NCBI RefSeq assembly: GCF_016587375.1
Contig: NZ_BNJG01000001.1
Span: 1,612,001-1,676,000, forward strand
Reading direction: 5' to 3'
Source of the DNA: Ktedonobacter robiniae
Lineage (GTDB): Bacteria; Chloroflexota; Ktedonobacteria; Ktedonobacterales; Ktedonobacteraceae
Length of the DNA stretch: 64,000 nt
Part shown: piece by piece, positions 21,665-28,239 of the stretch
Layout of the letters: the number at the start of each line of letters is the position of its first letter
Position numbering within the stretch: the first letter of the stretch is position 1
Made by a program: the position numbers and the translations under genes
The notes under the pieces: generated by a model
What the model was told of the DNA's origin: nothing
What the model saw: the letters and a program-made list of their open reading frames with translations, nothing else
Databases searched by the model: none

Positions 21665-22721
21665 CTCTGAGATGTTAATACTTGCTAGAGAGTCACGTGG
21701 TTTTACTCAAAGTGAGTTAGCCAAACTTACGCATATCTCTCAAGCTAACATATCAAAATATGAAAGTGGCCTTTTGAATGTCTCAAAAGACCATCTAGTA
21801 AGAATTGCCTCGGCTCTTCACTATCCCGAGGCATTCTTTCATTTATCTGAGCAGCGTTTTAGCTTTGGTAGCAGTTGTACTTATCATCGCAAGCGTCAAA
21901 CGATGCCTGTGCAAGAATTAAAAGTCTTACTTGCTAAATCTAATATTTTTAGGATACATGTGACCCGGCTCCTAAACAATGTTGAGATTGAGGCAGACAA
22001 TTTGTTTCAAAGATTAGATGTTGATGATTTTGATGGTGATGTAGAAGAGATAGCAAGGCGAGTTCGTAGAGCATGGCAATTGCCCTTTGGTCCGGTTAAT
22101 AACCTTGTAAAAGTAATTGAAGATGCAGGAGGGATAGTTTATCTTTGTTCTTTTGGTACGAGAAAATTAGATGCAATAAGCCAGTGGATTCCTAGCCAAG
22201 ATCCAAGTTCACCTCCAATATTTCTTATTAATTCAGATATGCCTGGTGAACGTATTAGGCATACCTTAGCTCATGAGCTAGGGCATGTAATTATGCATCG
22301 GATACCGACCGATAACATGGAGGCCGAGGCAGATCGATTTGCTTCAGAATTTCTAATGCCCGCGCACGATGTCGCGCCTGATTTGAGAACACTTACGTTG
22401 CCAAATTTAGCTAGGCTAAAATCATATTGGAAAGTTTCAATGGCAGCAATCATAAGGAGAGCAAGAGATTTAGGAAAAATAACAGAAAGGCAATATAGAA
22501 CACTTTATGAGCAAATGAGCAAGCAAGGATACAAAATAAATGAACCAAACCCCCTGCCCATTGAGCGACCTACTATTTTTAATGAGATTTTGGAGGTATA
22601 TCAACAAGATTACGGCTATAGTATGGCTGAAATTAGTAATCTGATATTCCTTTTAGAAGACGAGACAAGGGAAAAATATTTCCCAAAAAGCCGTCGTTTA
22701 CATGTAGTAGGATTGAATTAA
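21648..22721 (+). CDS. XRE-type HTH fused to ImmA/IrrE-family metallopeptidase
   Basis: The protein has 357 residues. Residues 4-65 are an XRE helix-turn-helix (EMLILARESRGFTQSELAKLTHISQANISKYESGLLNVS). The second half is an ImmA/IrrE (COG2856) metallopeptidase: HTLAHELGHVIMH with the zinc motif H209-E210-x2-H213, then MEAEADRFASEFLMP supplying the downstream Glu. Members cleave repressors (ImmA on ImmR in ICEBs1, IrrE on DdrO) or act as antitoxins. The start is ATG 21648, overlapping the upstream gene by 17 nt. Its position next to the right att site makes it either cargo or a stress-responsive switch of the element. Confidence 0.85.
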   Translation: MEQPVNSEMLILARESRGFTQSELAKLTHISQANISKYESGLLNVSKDHLVRIASALHYPEAFFHLSEQRFSFGSSCTYHRKRQTMPVQELKVLLAKSNIFRIHVTRLLNNVEIEADNLFQRLDVDDFDGDVEEIARRVRRAWQLPFGPVNNLVKVIEDAGGIVYLCSFGTRKLDAISQWIPSQDPSSPPIFLINSDMPGERIRHTLAHELGHVIMHRIPTDNMEAEADRFASEFLMPAHDVAPDLRTLTLPNLARLKSYWKVSMAAIIRRARDLGKITERQYRTLYEQMSKQGYKINEPNPLPIERPTIFNEILEVYQQDYGYSMAEISNLIFLLEDETREKYFPKSRRLHVVGLN

Positions 22722-22787
22722 GTTTAATATTTTACGTACTTGGAATAATGGCTTGCTATCATTGCAGTCTTATTAATGGAATAGCAC

Positions 22788-22823
22788 AAAAAGCGTTGGG
22801 ATATATATCTCAGACGCTTTTTT
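22788..22823 (+). terminator. Terminator after the ImmA/IrrE gene
   Basis: AAAAAGCGT pairs with ACGCTTTTTT across an 18-nt interval, giving a stem with a T6 run. Confidence 0.7.
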
Positions 22824-22867
22824 GTATGTTAGGGGCATTATTCAAGAACAAGATCTAATAATTCGCG

Positions 22868-22894
22868 TTTTGCTCTCAGTTTTGCTCTCAATTA
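22868..22894. repeat. 27-bp terminal motif, right copy (two TTTTGCTCTCA units)
   Basis: It is identical over 27 bp to 3627-3653. The units start at 22868 and 22880, 12 bp apart as on the left, and lie 77-103 bp from the right att core. Confidence 0.6.
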
Positions 22895-22935
22895 GAGCTT
22901 GCCGTAACTAGAGCTTTTTAGCGGTTAGCATAACA

Positions 22936-22975
22936 AAAGAAGAGAAGCCAACTCGTAAGCTGGCTTCTCTTCTTT
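22936..22975 (-). terminator. tRNA-Pro terminator hairpin, copy 3
   Basis: A 15-bp stem AAAGAAGAGAAGCCA / TGGCTTCTCTTCTTT is followed on the minus strand by TTTTGTTATGC. It terminates the intact tRNA-Pro, and the element supplies it. Confidence 0.75.
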
Positions 22976-23007
22976 ACCTTAGTCGGGGTGAGAGGATTTG
23001 AACCTCC
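22971..23007. repeat. Right attachment-site copy within tRNA-Pro
   Basis: This is the 37-nt partner of 3480-3516. It covers the tRNA 3' acceptor strand and T-arm plus 12 nt downstream, so the tRNA stays functional after integration. Confidence 0.9.
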
Positions 23008-23056
23008 GACCACTTCAACCCCATTGAAGTGCGCTACCGGGCTGCGCTACACCCCG
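22983..23056 (-). tRNA. tRNA-Pro(GGG)
   Basis: This is a 74-nt cloverleaf on the minus strand without encoded CCA. The acceptor pairs CGGGGTG with CACCCCG, with discriminator A. The D-arm is GCGC/GCGC. The anticodon stem CTTCA/TGAAG has loop ATGGGGT and anticodon GGG. The T-arm is GGAGG-TTCAAAT-CCTCT. Its 3' part is the integration site of the element. Confidence 0.95.
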
Positions 23057-23184
23057 TTTTCTTGGAACGTCATAATTATAGCAGAAGGATTTGTAGTTCG
23101 TCAACCCCTTTTCGCGATTTTTTCCTGGTAGCGTCAAAGTTGATTCCTGGATGGTCTTTTCGCGCCTGCGGCGCTCAAAAGGGA

Positions 23185-23241
23185 TAATGTATCTGATGAC
23201 AGGCTGCCGGCAACGTTGGCAGCCTGTCATCAGATACATTA
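23185..23241. terminator. Long perfect hairpin downstream of the ABC-2 permease
   Basis: The 24-bp perfect arms 23185-23208 and 23218-23241 close a 9-nt loop. No T-run follows. It belongs to the class of long chromosomal inverted repeats discussed in the findings. Confidence 0.6.
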
Positions 23242-23278
23242 CCTGAGATGGGTTTGTAGGCCCTCTAGAAGCTCTTGC

Positions 23279-24412
23279 TTAGATTAAGGCGACGACGCTG
23301 GCCTGCCTGCGGAGGAGCCAGGCTGCGAGGGCGAAGAGGACGGCAATACTCCCCAGGAGAATGCCAGCATCCAGGAGGATGGAGGCGTTCCAGCCTTGAT
23401 TGTTCAGAGCTTTAAAGATGCCATCGCTCAGGTAGTATGTGGGGATAAATTTCATGACCTGGGTTGCGGGCGTATTCTGTAACAGGTTGCCCATAATCCC
23501 TCCCGCGAAGATTCCGGGAACAAAAAAGAACATTGAACCGACGCCGTTAAAGACGCCCACGGCATTATTGGTCTGGAAGATACAGCCCGCGAGGAGCCCG
23601 AAAGCGAGCGCCAGGCATGAGCCCAGGAGAATAAAGACCAGCAGGAGAGGTACATTGCCAGTCAGCGTTTGCAGCGTCAAGGCGACGACGATGGAGAGCA
23701 GGAGTTGGTACCCCAGGCCCACCAGGAGCTTCGCCATAATGACATCCGTAAAGGTGGCTGGCGAGACCATAAGCATACGCAGCGTCTTCTTCTCCTTTTC
23801 TTCCACCAGCAGGGAAGAGACAACAGAGATGCCTGTGATAAACGACATGAGCAGGCCAAGCGCGCCGAACATGGATTGTAATATATCCTCCACTGCGACC
23901 TCTGATTTAGGTGGGTTGATCATGGCCATTTTCAGATCGAGTGGATGGGGATCTTTGAGCGTGGTCACATAGGCGGTAATGATACTGGCGAGCGCGCCTC
24001 GCTGCTGGGTCCCCGCTCCCTGGTCGTTGTTCATGTAGAGCGTCACTTCCGGCTTCTGACCTTGCGCAATCTGCTGCTCAAAGTTGTCAGGAATGATGAG
24101 GCCGACAGCATATGGAGAGTCTTTGTGGCTTCCATCTGGACCAAAGGCCGCTGTCACCTCCTGCGAGGAGTTGACATGCGTGACTTTGGCTTTATCGAAG
24201 TAGCTGCTAACGGCTCGCTCCACCTGCGAGTTGCCGGGGTTATAAACCAGGATCTCTGTATTATGCTGGCCAAACACCACTAAAAACAGGGCATAGAGCA
24301 ACGCGATAAAGAGCGGCGTGAGCAAGGCAAAAAGTGTTGTTTTATTGAGGATTATGTCAAGCGCGTCTTTGCGCGCGATAGCCAGTGTTGAACGCAGATT
24401 CATATTCATCAC
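23279..24412 (-). CDS. ABC-2 type exporter permease
   Basis: The protein has 377 residues. A first TM helix near residue 30 (LFALLTPLFIALLYALFLVVF) is followed by a ~150-residue extracytoplasmic domain. A cluster of five TM helices follows (MFGALGLLMSFITGISVVSSLLVEEKEKKTLRMLMVSP...). This is the layout of ABC2_membrane_3 permeases (YhaP/NatB/DrrB-like). The VEEKEKKTLRMLMVSP stretch is the conserved coupling loop. The ATPase gene ends 15 nt upstream, so the two form a transporter. Substrate unknown; Na+, drug or lipid export are the usual options. Confidence 0.85.
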   Translation of the reverse strand: MMNMNLRSTLAIARKDALDIILNKTTLFALLTPLFIALLYALFLVVFGQHNTEILVYNPGNSQVERAVSSYFDKAKVTHVNSSQEVTAAFGPDGSHKDSPYAVGLIIPDNFEQQIAQGQKPEVTLYMNNDQGAGTQQRGALASIITAYVTTLKDPHPLDLKMAMINPPKSEVAVEDILQSMFGALGLLMSFITGISVVSSLLVEEKEKKTLRMLMVSPATFTDVIMAKLLVGLGYQLLLSIVVALTLQTLTGNVPLLLVFILLGSCLALAFGLLAGCIFQTNNAVGVFNGVGSMFFFVPGIFAGGIMGNLLQNTPATQVMKFIPTYYLSDGIFKALNNQGWNASILLDAGILLGSIAVLFALAAWLLRRQASVVALI

Positions 24413-24427
24413 GACCTTGCTTGAGTC

Positions 24428-25306
24428 TTAGGCCGGGCGTACGCCAGCGATCTGAATAAAAACGTCTTCCAGCGAGGCTTCATTGGAGTGGATAGCACGC
24501 ACGAGTCCCTCGCGCATCCAGGTCTCCAGTTGCGCCTGATCGATTGGATTAGTAAGCGATAGCTCCTGCTCCTGAAGCGATTGCTCTCCCTGGCCTGTTT
24601 GAGACAGGGTGACCGTTAGCGTGGGTTCACCGTGCGCCAGTTTCAGGTTACGAGGCGTATCATTGGCCACGATATGTCCATTATTGATAAAAGCCACGCG
24701 GTGACAGAGATGGTCAGCCTCCTCCATCAGGTGCGTCGTCAGGAGGATTGTCATCCCCTCCTGGCAGAGTTCGCGTACCGCCTGGCGTACCTCGCGCGCC
24801 GCGATGGGGTCCAGCCCACGACTTGGCTCGTCCAGAAAGAGGACGCGTGGGCGATGCAGTAAGGCCCGCGCGATCATCACCCGCTGCTTCATACCGTTAG
24901 AAAAGGTGCGTACGGGATCTTTGGCCCGGTCGCGTAGCCGGACCAGGTCCAGCACCTCGTCGACACGCGTTTTGGGCAGGCCATACAGCCAGCAGGAGAC
25001 CTCCAGGTTGAGGCGCGCCGAAAGGCGTTCGTAGAGATTCTGCTCCTCAAAGACAACGCCGACAACCTGCTTCAGTTCGCGACGCTGGCGCACAACATCA
25101 TAGCCTGCCACGCGAGCCGAGCCACCGCTCGGCTCGATCTGCCCCGTTAGCATCCGTATCGTCGTGGTTTTGCCCGCGCCATTAGGACCTAGCAGGCCAA
25201 AGATCTCGCCCCGGCACGCACTTAAGCTCACACCATCCACCGCCTGCTTCTTGCCAAAGGTACGGCGCAACTCATGTGCCTCTATCATGATATCTCTTGT
25301 ATCCAT
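24428..25306 (-). CDS. ABC transporter ATP-binding protein
   Basis: The protein has 292 residues. Walker A is GPNGAGKTT, the Q-loop lies in VVGVVFEEQNLYERL, the signature is FSNGMKQR (a Met/Lys variant of LSGGQ), and Walker B is VLFLDEPSRGLD followed by TTH. The C-terminal ~70 residues (LTVTLSQTGQGEQSLQ...EASLEDVFIQIAGV) are the extension typical of drug-exporter ATPases of the CcmA/NatA class. It works with the adjacent permease and is transcribed divergently from the ABC-LytTR regulator. Confidence 0.9.
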   Translation of the reverse strand: MDTRDIMIEAHELRRTFGKKQAVDGVSLSACRGEIFGLLGPNGAGKTTTIRMLTGQIEPSGGSARVAGYDVVRQRRELKQVVGVVFEEQNLYERLSARLNLEVSCWLYGLPKTRVDEVLDLVRLRDRAKDPVRTFSNGMKQRVMIARALLHRPRVLFLDEPSRGLDPIAAREVRQAVRELCQEGMTILLTTHLMEEADHLCHRVAFINNGHIVANDTPRNLKLAHGEPTLTVTLSQTGQGEQSLQEQELSLTNPIDQAQLETWMREGLVRAIHSNEASLEDVFIQIAGVRPA

Positions 25307-25421
25307 AATCTTCTATCTCTCGCTCTTCAAAGCTTGCATGTTCTCGTGTTCGCCTCGCGAACTTGATCTGTCAAAACTGTAACATGTCAAAAATACTTGC
25401 GCTATAAATTCTGGTCCAGTG

Positions 25422-25526
25422 GAGTATATTTGCCGCTAACAGGAGCAATTTCGCCCCTGAATGAGCGACAAAACCGCTGAGTGGAGCAAAGAAATGGTTG
25501 GGTGAAGCAAACGGCTGTGCTACAAT
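25422..25526 (+). promoter_or_regulatory. Promoter with five ~21-bp-phased direct repeats (LytTR-site candidates)
   Basis: GAGTATATT (25422), GAGCAATTT (25443), GAGCGACAA (25463), GAGCAAAGA (25484) and AAGCAAACG (25505) are spaced 21, 20, 21 and 21 bp. They run into TTGGGT (25498-25503), 17 bp, TACAAT (25521-25526). Two-turn direct repeats are the known mode of LytTR binding. Confidence 0.6.
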
Positions 25527-25593
25527 AGCTGCGGCGACATTCCGCTCCAACCGTTAGAGACCTCATAGCAAGCACCTGGCGAGGAAAGAGACG

Positions 25594-26631
25594 ATGCTCA
25601 TACGTGTACACCGTCTACACAAGATGGCAGATAACCATCATGCGCTCGATATCGAAGATCTTCAAATTGAGGCAGGAGATATCTATGCCGTTGCAGGTCC
25701 CGTTGGCAGTGGGAAAACACTGCTCTTACGCACACTGGCTGGCGTACTTCCCCCCAGCGGTGGCAGCGTGGAACTGGAGGGAGTAGATATCTACCGCAAC
25801 GCACAGGTGCGCCTACGGATCGCCGCCCTCTTCGAGGAGGATCTGCTCTATGAGCGTCTCTCGGTCTACGATAATTTGAACCTGTACCGCAATCTGCACC
25901 ATCTCCCCAAAGAGAGTATCGAGCACATATTAACTCAGGTTGAACTGAGCGACCAGGCGCGCAAAAGGGTCGCCAAACTCACGCCCTCAGCCCAGCGTCG
26001 CGTGGCTTTAGCGCGTTTGCTTATGGGAAATCCGAGCTTCCTGCTCCTCGACCATCCAACGCGGCGTACCGACCTGGAGGCGCAGAATCTTTTCGCGCGC
26101 CTGCTGAAGCAGAAAGCCCAGGAAGGTGCAGCCATCCTGCTAACGTGCGAGGATCTCTCCTGGGCGGGTAAGTTCTGCACGCATATTGTGGAGTTAGGAG
26201 GCGGACGCGTTATTGACTGTCGCCGCAACGAGATTCCTTCATCCAGCGCGTCCCCAGAGGTTACCGGGGAAGGCTCAGCTGTTCCAGAGCGTCTTGTCCC
26301 CTACAAGGTCCCGGCACGCAAGGAGGACCGTGTTATCTTCTTTGATCCCGGTGAGATTCTCTATGCCACCAGCCGCGATGGCAAGATTTATCTGCGCACA
26401 GCTAGCGAGGAGGCCACAACCAATCTGACGCTACAAGAGCTAGAGCAACGCCTCCTGGGGCGCGGCTTCTTCAAGGCTCATCGCGCCTACCTTGTCAACC
26501 TGCAACATATCAAGGCTGTCATCCAATTTACGCGCAATAGCTATACCCTCCTATTGAATGACGCACAAGAGACGATGATTCCTCTTAGTAAACAGAGTGA
26601 GAAGGAGTTGCAGGCACTGCTGGGCTATTAG
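25594..26631 (+). CDS. ABC ATPase-LytTR fusion regulator
   Basis: The protein has 345 residues. Residues 1-~205 are an ABC ATPase-like domain with Walker A GPVGSGKTLL. The signature is replaced by LTPSAQRRVALARLL, and Walker B is FLLLDHPTRR, with His in place of the usual catalytic Glu, so hydrolysis may be lost. Residues ~240-345 are a LytTR DNA-binding domain (VIFFDPGEILYATSRDGKIYLRTAS..., RGFFKAHRAYLVNLQHIKAVIQF). Such fusions control neighbouring ABC exporters, here most likely the divergent 23279-25306 pair and itself. The start at ATG 25594 follows GAGGAAAGAG. Confidence 0.85.
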   Translation: MLIRVHRLHKMADNHHALDIEDLQIEAGDIYAVAGPVGSGKTLLLRTLAGVLPPSGGSVELEGVDIYRNAQVRLRIAALFEEDLLYERLSVYDNLNLYRNLHHLPKESIEHILTQVELSDQARKRVAKLTPSAQRRVALARLLMGNPSFLLLDHPTRRTDLEAQNLFARLLKQKAQEGAAILLTCEDLSWAGKFCTHIVELGGGRVIDCRRNEIPSSSASPEVTGEGSAVPERLVPYKVPARKEDRVIFFDPGEILYATSRDGKIYLRTASEEATTNLTLQELEQRLLGRGFFKAHRAYLVNLQHIKAVIQFTRNSYTLLLNDAQETMIPLSKQSEKELQALLGY

Positions 26632-26653
26632 GTTATTAGGCTATGCAAAAGTC

Positions 26654-26682
26654 TAGACTTTCCAGCCTGAATCTGGTACACT
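26654..26682 (+). promoter_or_regulatory. Candidate pheST promoter
   Basis: TAGACT (26654-26659), 17 bp, TACACT (26677-26682). The T-box leader begins shortly after. Confidence 0.45.
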
Positions 26683-26710
26683 TTTATCTGAGTTGAAAAG
26701 TGTAAAAAAG

Positions 26711-27042
26711 GCGATGATGGGGAGAGTACGTGTAGCGAGTATGCACAGGGAGAAGGGGTCACCGACTGGAAGCCCTTTCGCAGAAGACCTGCACCGAAGT
26801 TCACCCCAGAGCTGGCTGTTGAAACCCTGCCTTCATAATCCGGCAGGTGTAAGTAGATAGCCCCGGCGGTCCCCGTTACAGGACAAACCGAGTGGATTTA
26901 TGGTGGCGCACAGTTATCTTCCAGGTGCTGTGCCTGGCGATCATAATTCAAAACGGGTGGTACCGCGGAGCTTGCTATTCTAGCGCGAACGTGCAGAATT
27001 TTGCCGACAACTTCGTCCCTGTTGACGAATGTCGGTTTTTTG
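26711..27042 (+). ncRNA. T-box riboswitch of pheST (tRNA-Phe responsive)
   Basis: The leader opens with GATGATGGGGAGAGTACG, the stem I base with the AGTA element. It contains the invariant T-box GGGTGGTACCGCG at 26955-26967 and ends in a terminator (CCGACA / TGTCGG, 27004-27036) followed by T-runs. A TTC at 26810-26812 sits where the specifier codon for Phe is expected. Uncharged tRNA-Phe would pair with the specifier and the T-box bulge, favour the antiterminator and switch on pheS-pheT. Confidence 0.88.
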
Positions 27043-27066
27043 TTTTTTTGGAGGAACTTTACCGCT

Positions 27067-28113
27067 ATGATTGGACAACTTGAGGACTTACTCACACAAC
27101 TGGAACAGTTACGTGAGCAGGCCATCGCAGAACTGGCGAGCATTACCACCTCTGCCCAGCTTGATGAGTGGGATACTCGCTACCTGGGTCGCAACCGCGG
27201 CGAACTTAAGAATCTCTCTGCCGTGATGCCCAAGCTCTCGAAAGAGGAGCGCCCCGTGGTTGGGCAGAAGATCAATGCCGTCAAGTCGACCCTTGAGCAG
27301 GAATTAAAGGCCAAGCGCGAAGAGCTCAAACAGCGCGAGATGCTGCAAACGCTGGAGCAGGAGCGCATCGATGTGACACTCCCTGGGCGCGCACTGCCCG
27401 CTGGACATATGCATCCCCTCTCGCGTACCATCCAGGACGTGAGCGCTATCTTCATGAAGATGGGCTTCCAGATCGTACAGGGTCCGGAGATCGAGACCGA
27501 TTATTATAATTTCCAGGCACTTAACGTCCCTGAGGATCACCCGGCCCGCGATATGCAGGATACCTTCTGGGTCTCGCCCGGCGAGATTCTGCTGCGTACC
27601 CAGACCTCGCCGATGCAGATTCGCACGATGAAGCAGCAACAGCCACCCGTGCGCGTCCTCGTACCCGGTAAGGTCTACCGCAACGAGAATATTGATGTCT
27701 CGCACGAGGCCATGTTCCATCAGATCGAGGGTCTGCTGATAGATGAGCACTGCACCATGGCCGATCTGAAGGGTGTCCTTGAGCGCTTCGCGCATGAGAT
27801 GTTCGGCCCTGAGCGGCGTCTGCGCTTCCGTGGCAGCTACTTCCCCTTCACCGAGCCCAGCGCCGAGGTCGACATTAGCTGCGCCTCCTGCAATGGCACG
27901 GGCTGTCGCGTCTGTAAATATACCGGCTGGCTGGAGATCCTTGGTTCCGGCATGGTGCATCCAAAGGTGCTGCGTGAGGTTGGCTATGATCCTGCGAAAT
28001 ATCGCGGCTTTGCCTTCGGCATGGGCGTGGAGCGTATCGCTATGCTCCAATACAACGTCAATGATATTCGCCTCTTCTCCGGCAATGACCTGCGCTTCTT
28101 GCGCCAGTTCTAG
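27067..28113 (+). CDS. pheS: Phenylalanine-tRNA ligase alpha subunit
   Basis: The protein has 348 residues. An N-terminal coiled-coil tRNA-binding arm (residues 1-~85) is followed by the class II catalytic core. Visible motifs are HMHPLSRTIQDVSAIFMKMGFQIVQGPEIETDYYNFQALN, HPARDMQDTFW, FHQIEGLLIDE and the motif 3 GMGVERIAML. The start at ATG 27067 lies behind GGAGGAACTTT, downstream of the T-box terminator. It forms the alpha2beta2 enzyme with pheT, 126 nt downstream. Confidence 0.96.
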   Translation: MIGQLEDLLTQLEQLREQAIAELASITTSAQLDEWDTRYLGRNRGELKNLSAVMPKLSKEERPVVGQKINAVKSTLEQELKAKREELKQREMLQTLEQERIDVTLPGRALPAGHMHPLSRTIQDVSAIFMKMGFQIVQGPEIETDYYNFQALNVPEDHPARDMQDTFWVSPGEILLRTQTSPMQIRTMKQQQPPVRVLVPGKVYRNENIDVSHEAMFHQIEGLLIDEHCTMADLKGVLERFAHEMFGPERRLRFRGSYFPFTEPSAEVDISCASCNGTGCRVCKYTGWLEILGSGMVHPKVLREVGYDPAKYRGFAFGMGVERIAMLQYNVNDIRLFSGNDLRFLRQF

Positions 28114-28123
28114 CACTTCTGAT

Positions 28124-28193
28124 CCGAAAACCCTGAGCGCGCTTGTCTCCGAATGGGGGAAGCGCTAGTCACGCAAGTGACGTTGGGTTTCGG
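28124..28193. repeat. REP-like palindromic element, copy 1 (pheS-pheT gap)
   Basis: The outer arms CCGAAAACCC and GGGTTTCGG enclose GAGCGCGCTTG and smaller hairpins. The same plan recurs at 55326-55374 and 59441-59499. Confidence 0.6.
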
Positions 28194-28239
28194 AATAAGA
28201 TCCAGCAGCATTCGAAACCAGACAAGGAGTTCCATCTAC

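Larger units (their letters stand above)
3480..23007. mobile_element. Integrative element in tRNA-Pro (19.5 kb, rep-xis-int type)
   Basis: The element is bounded by a 37-bp direct repeat (3480-3516, 22971-23007) and carries its own tyrosine integrase, excisionase and replication initiator in the order rep-xis-int. A GntR regulator divides an AT-rich left arm from a long rightward operon. The gene content resembles actinomycete pSAM2-like elements (GntR, Rep, Xis, Int). Unlike those, no FtsK/TraB translocase is encoded, so transfer may rely on a helper or may not occur. A muramidase-like protein (14359-14949) is the only hint of cell-envelope passage. The last genes before the right end are an XRE-ImmA/IrrE pair. 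All genes needed for integration look intact. Confidence 0.88.

Noticed and set aside
3480..23007. Classification as a canonical actinomycete AICE (pSAM2 type)
   Set aside because: The rep-xis-int and GntR parts fit, but I found no FtsK/TraB-type translocase, which defines that class, so I describe it only as similar.
23279..25306. ABC pair as a second cytochrome c maturation (CcmAB) exporter
   Set aside because: The permease has a large extracytoplasmic domain and the ATPase a C-terminal extension typical of drug/sodium exporters; the true ccmAB genes are at 47.7-49.1 kb.
27304..28116. 270-codon minus-strand frame opposite pheS
   Set aside because: pheS is certain, and the opposite frame is a codon-usage shadow.
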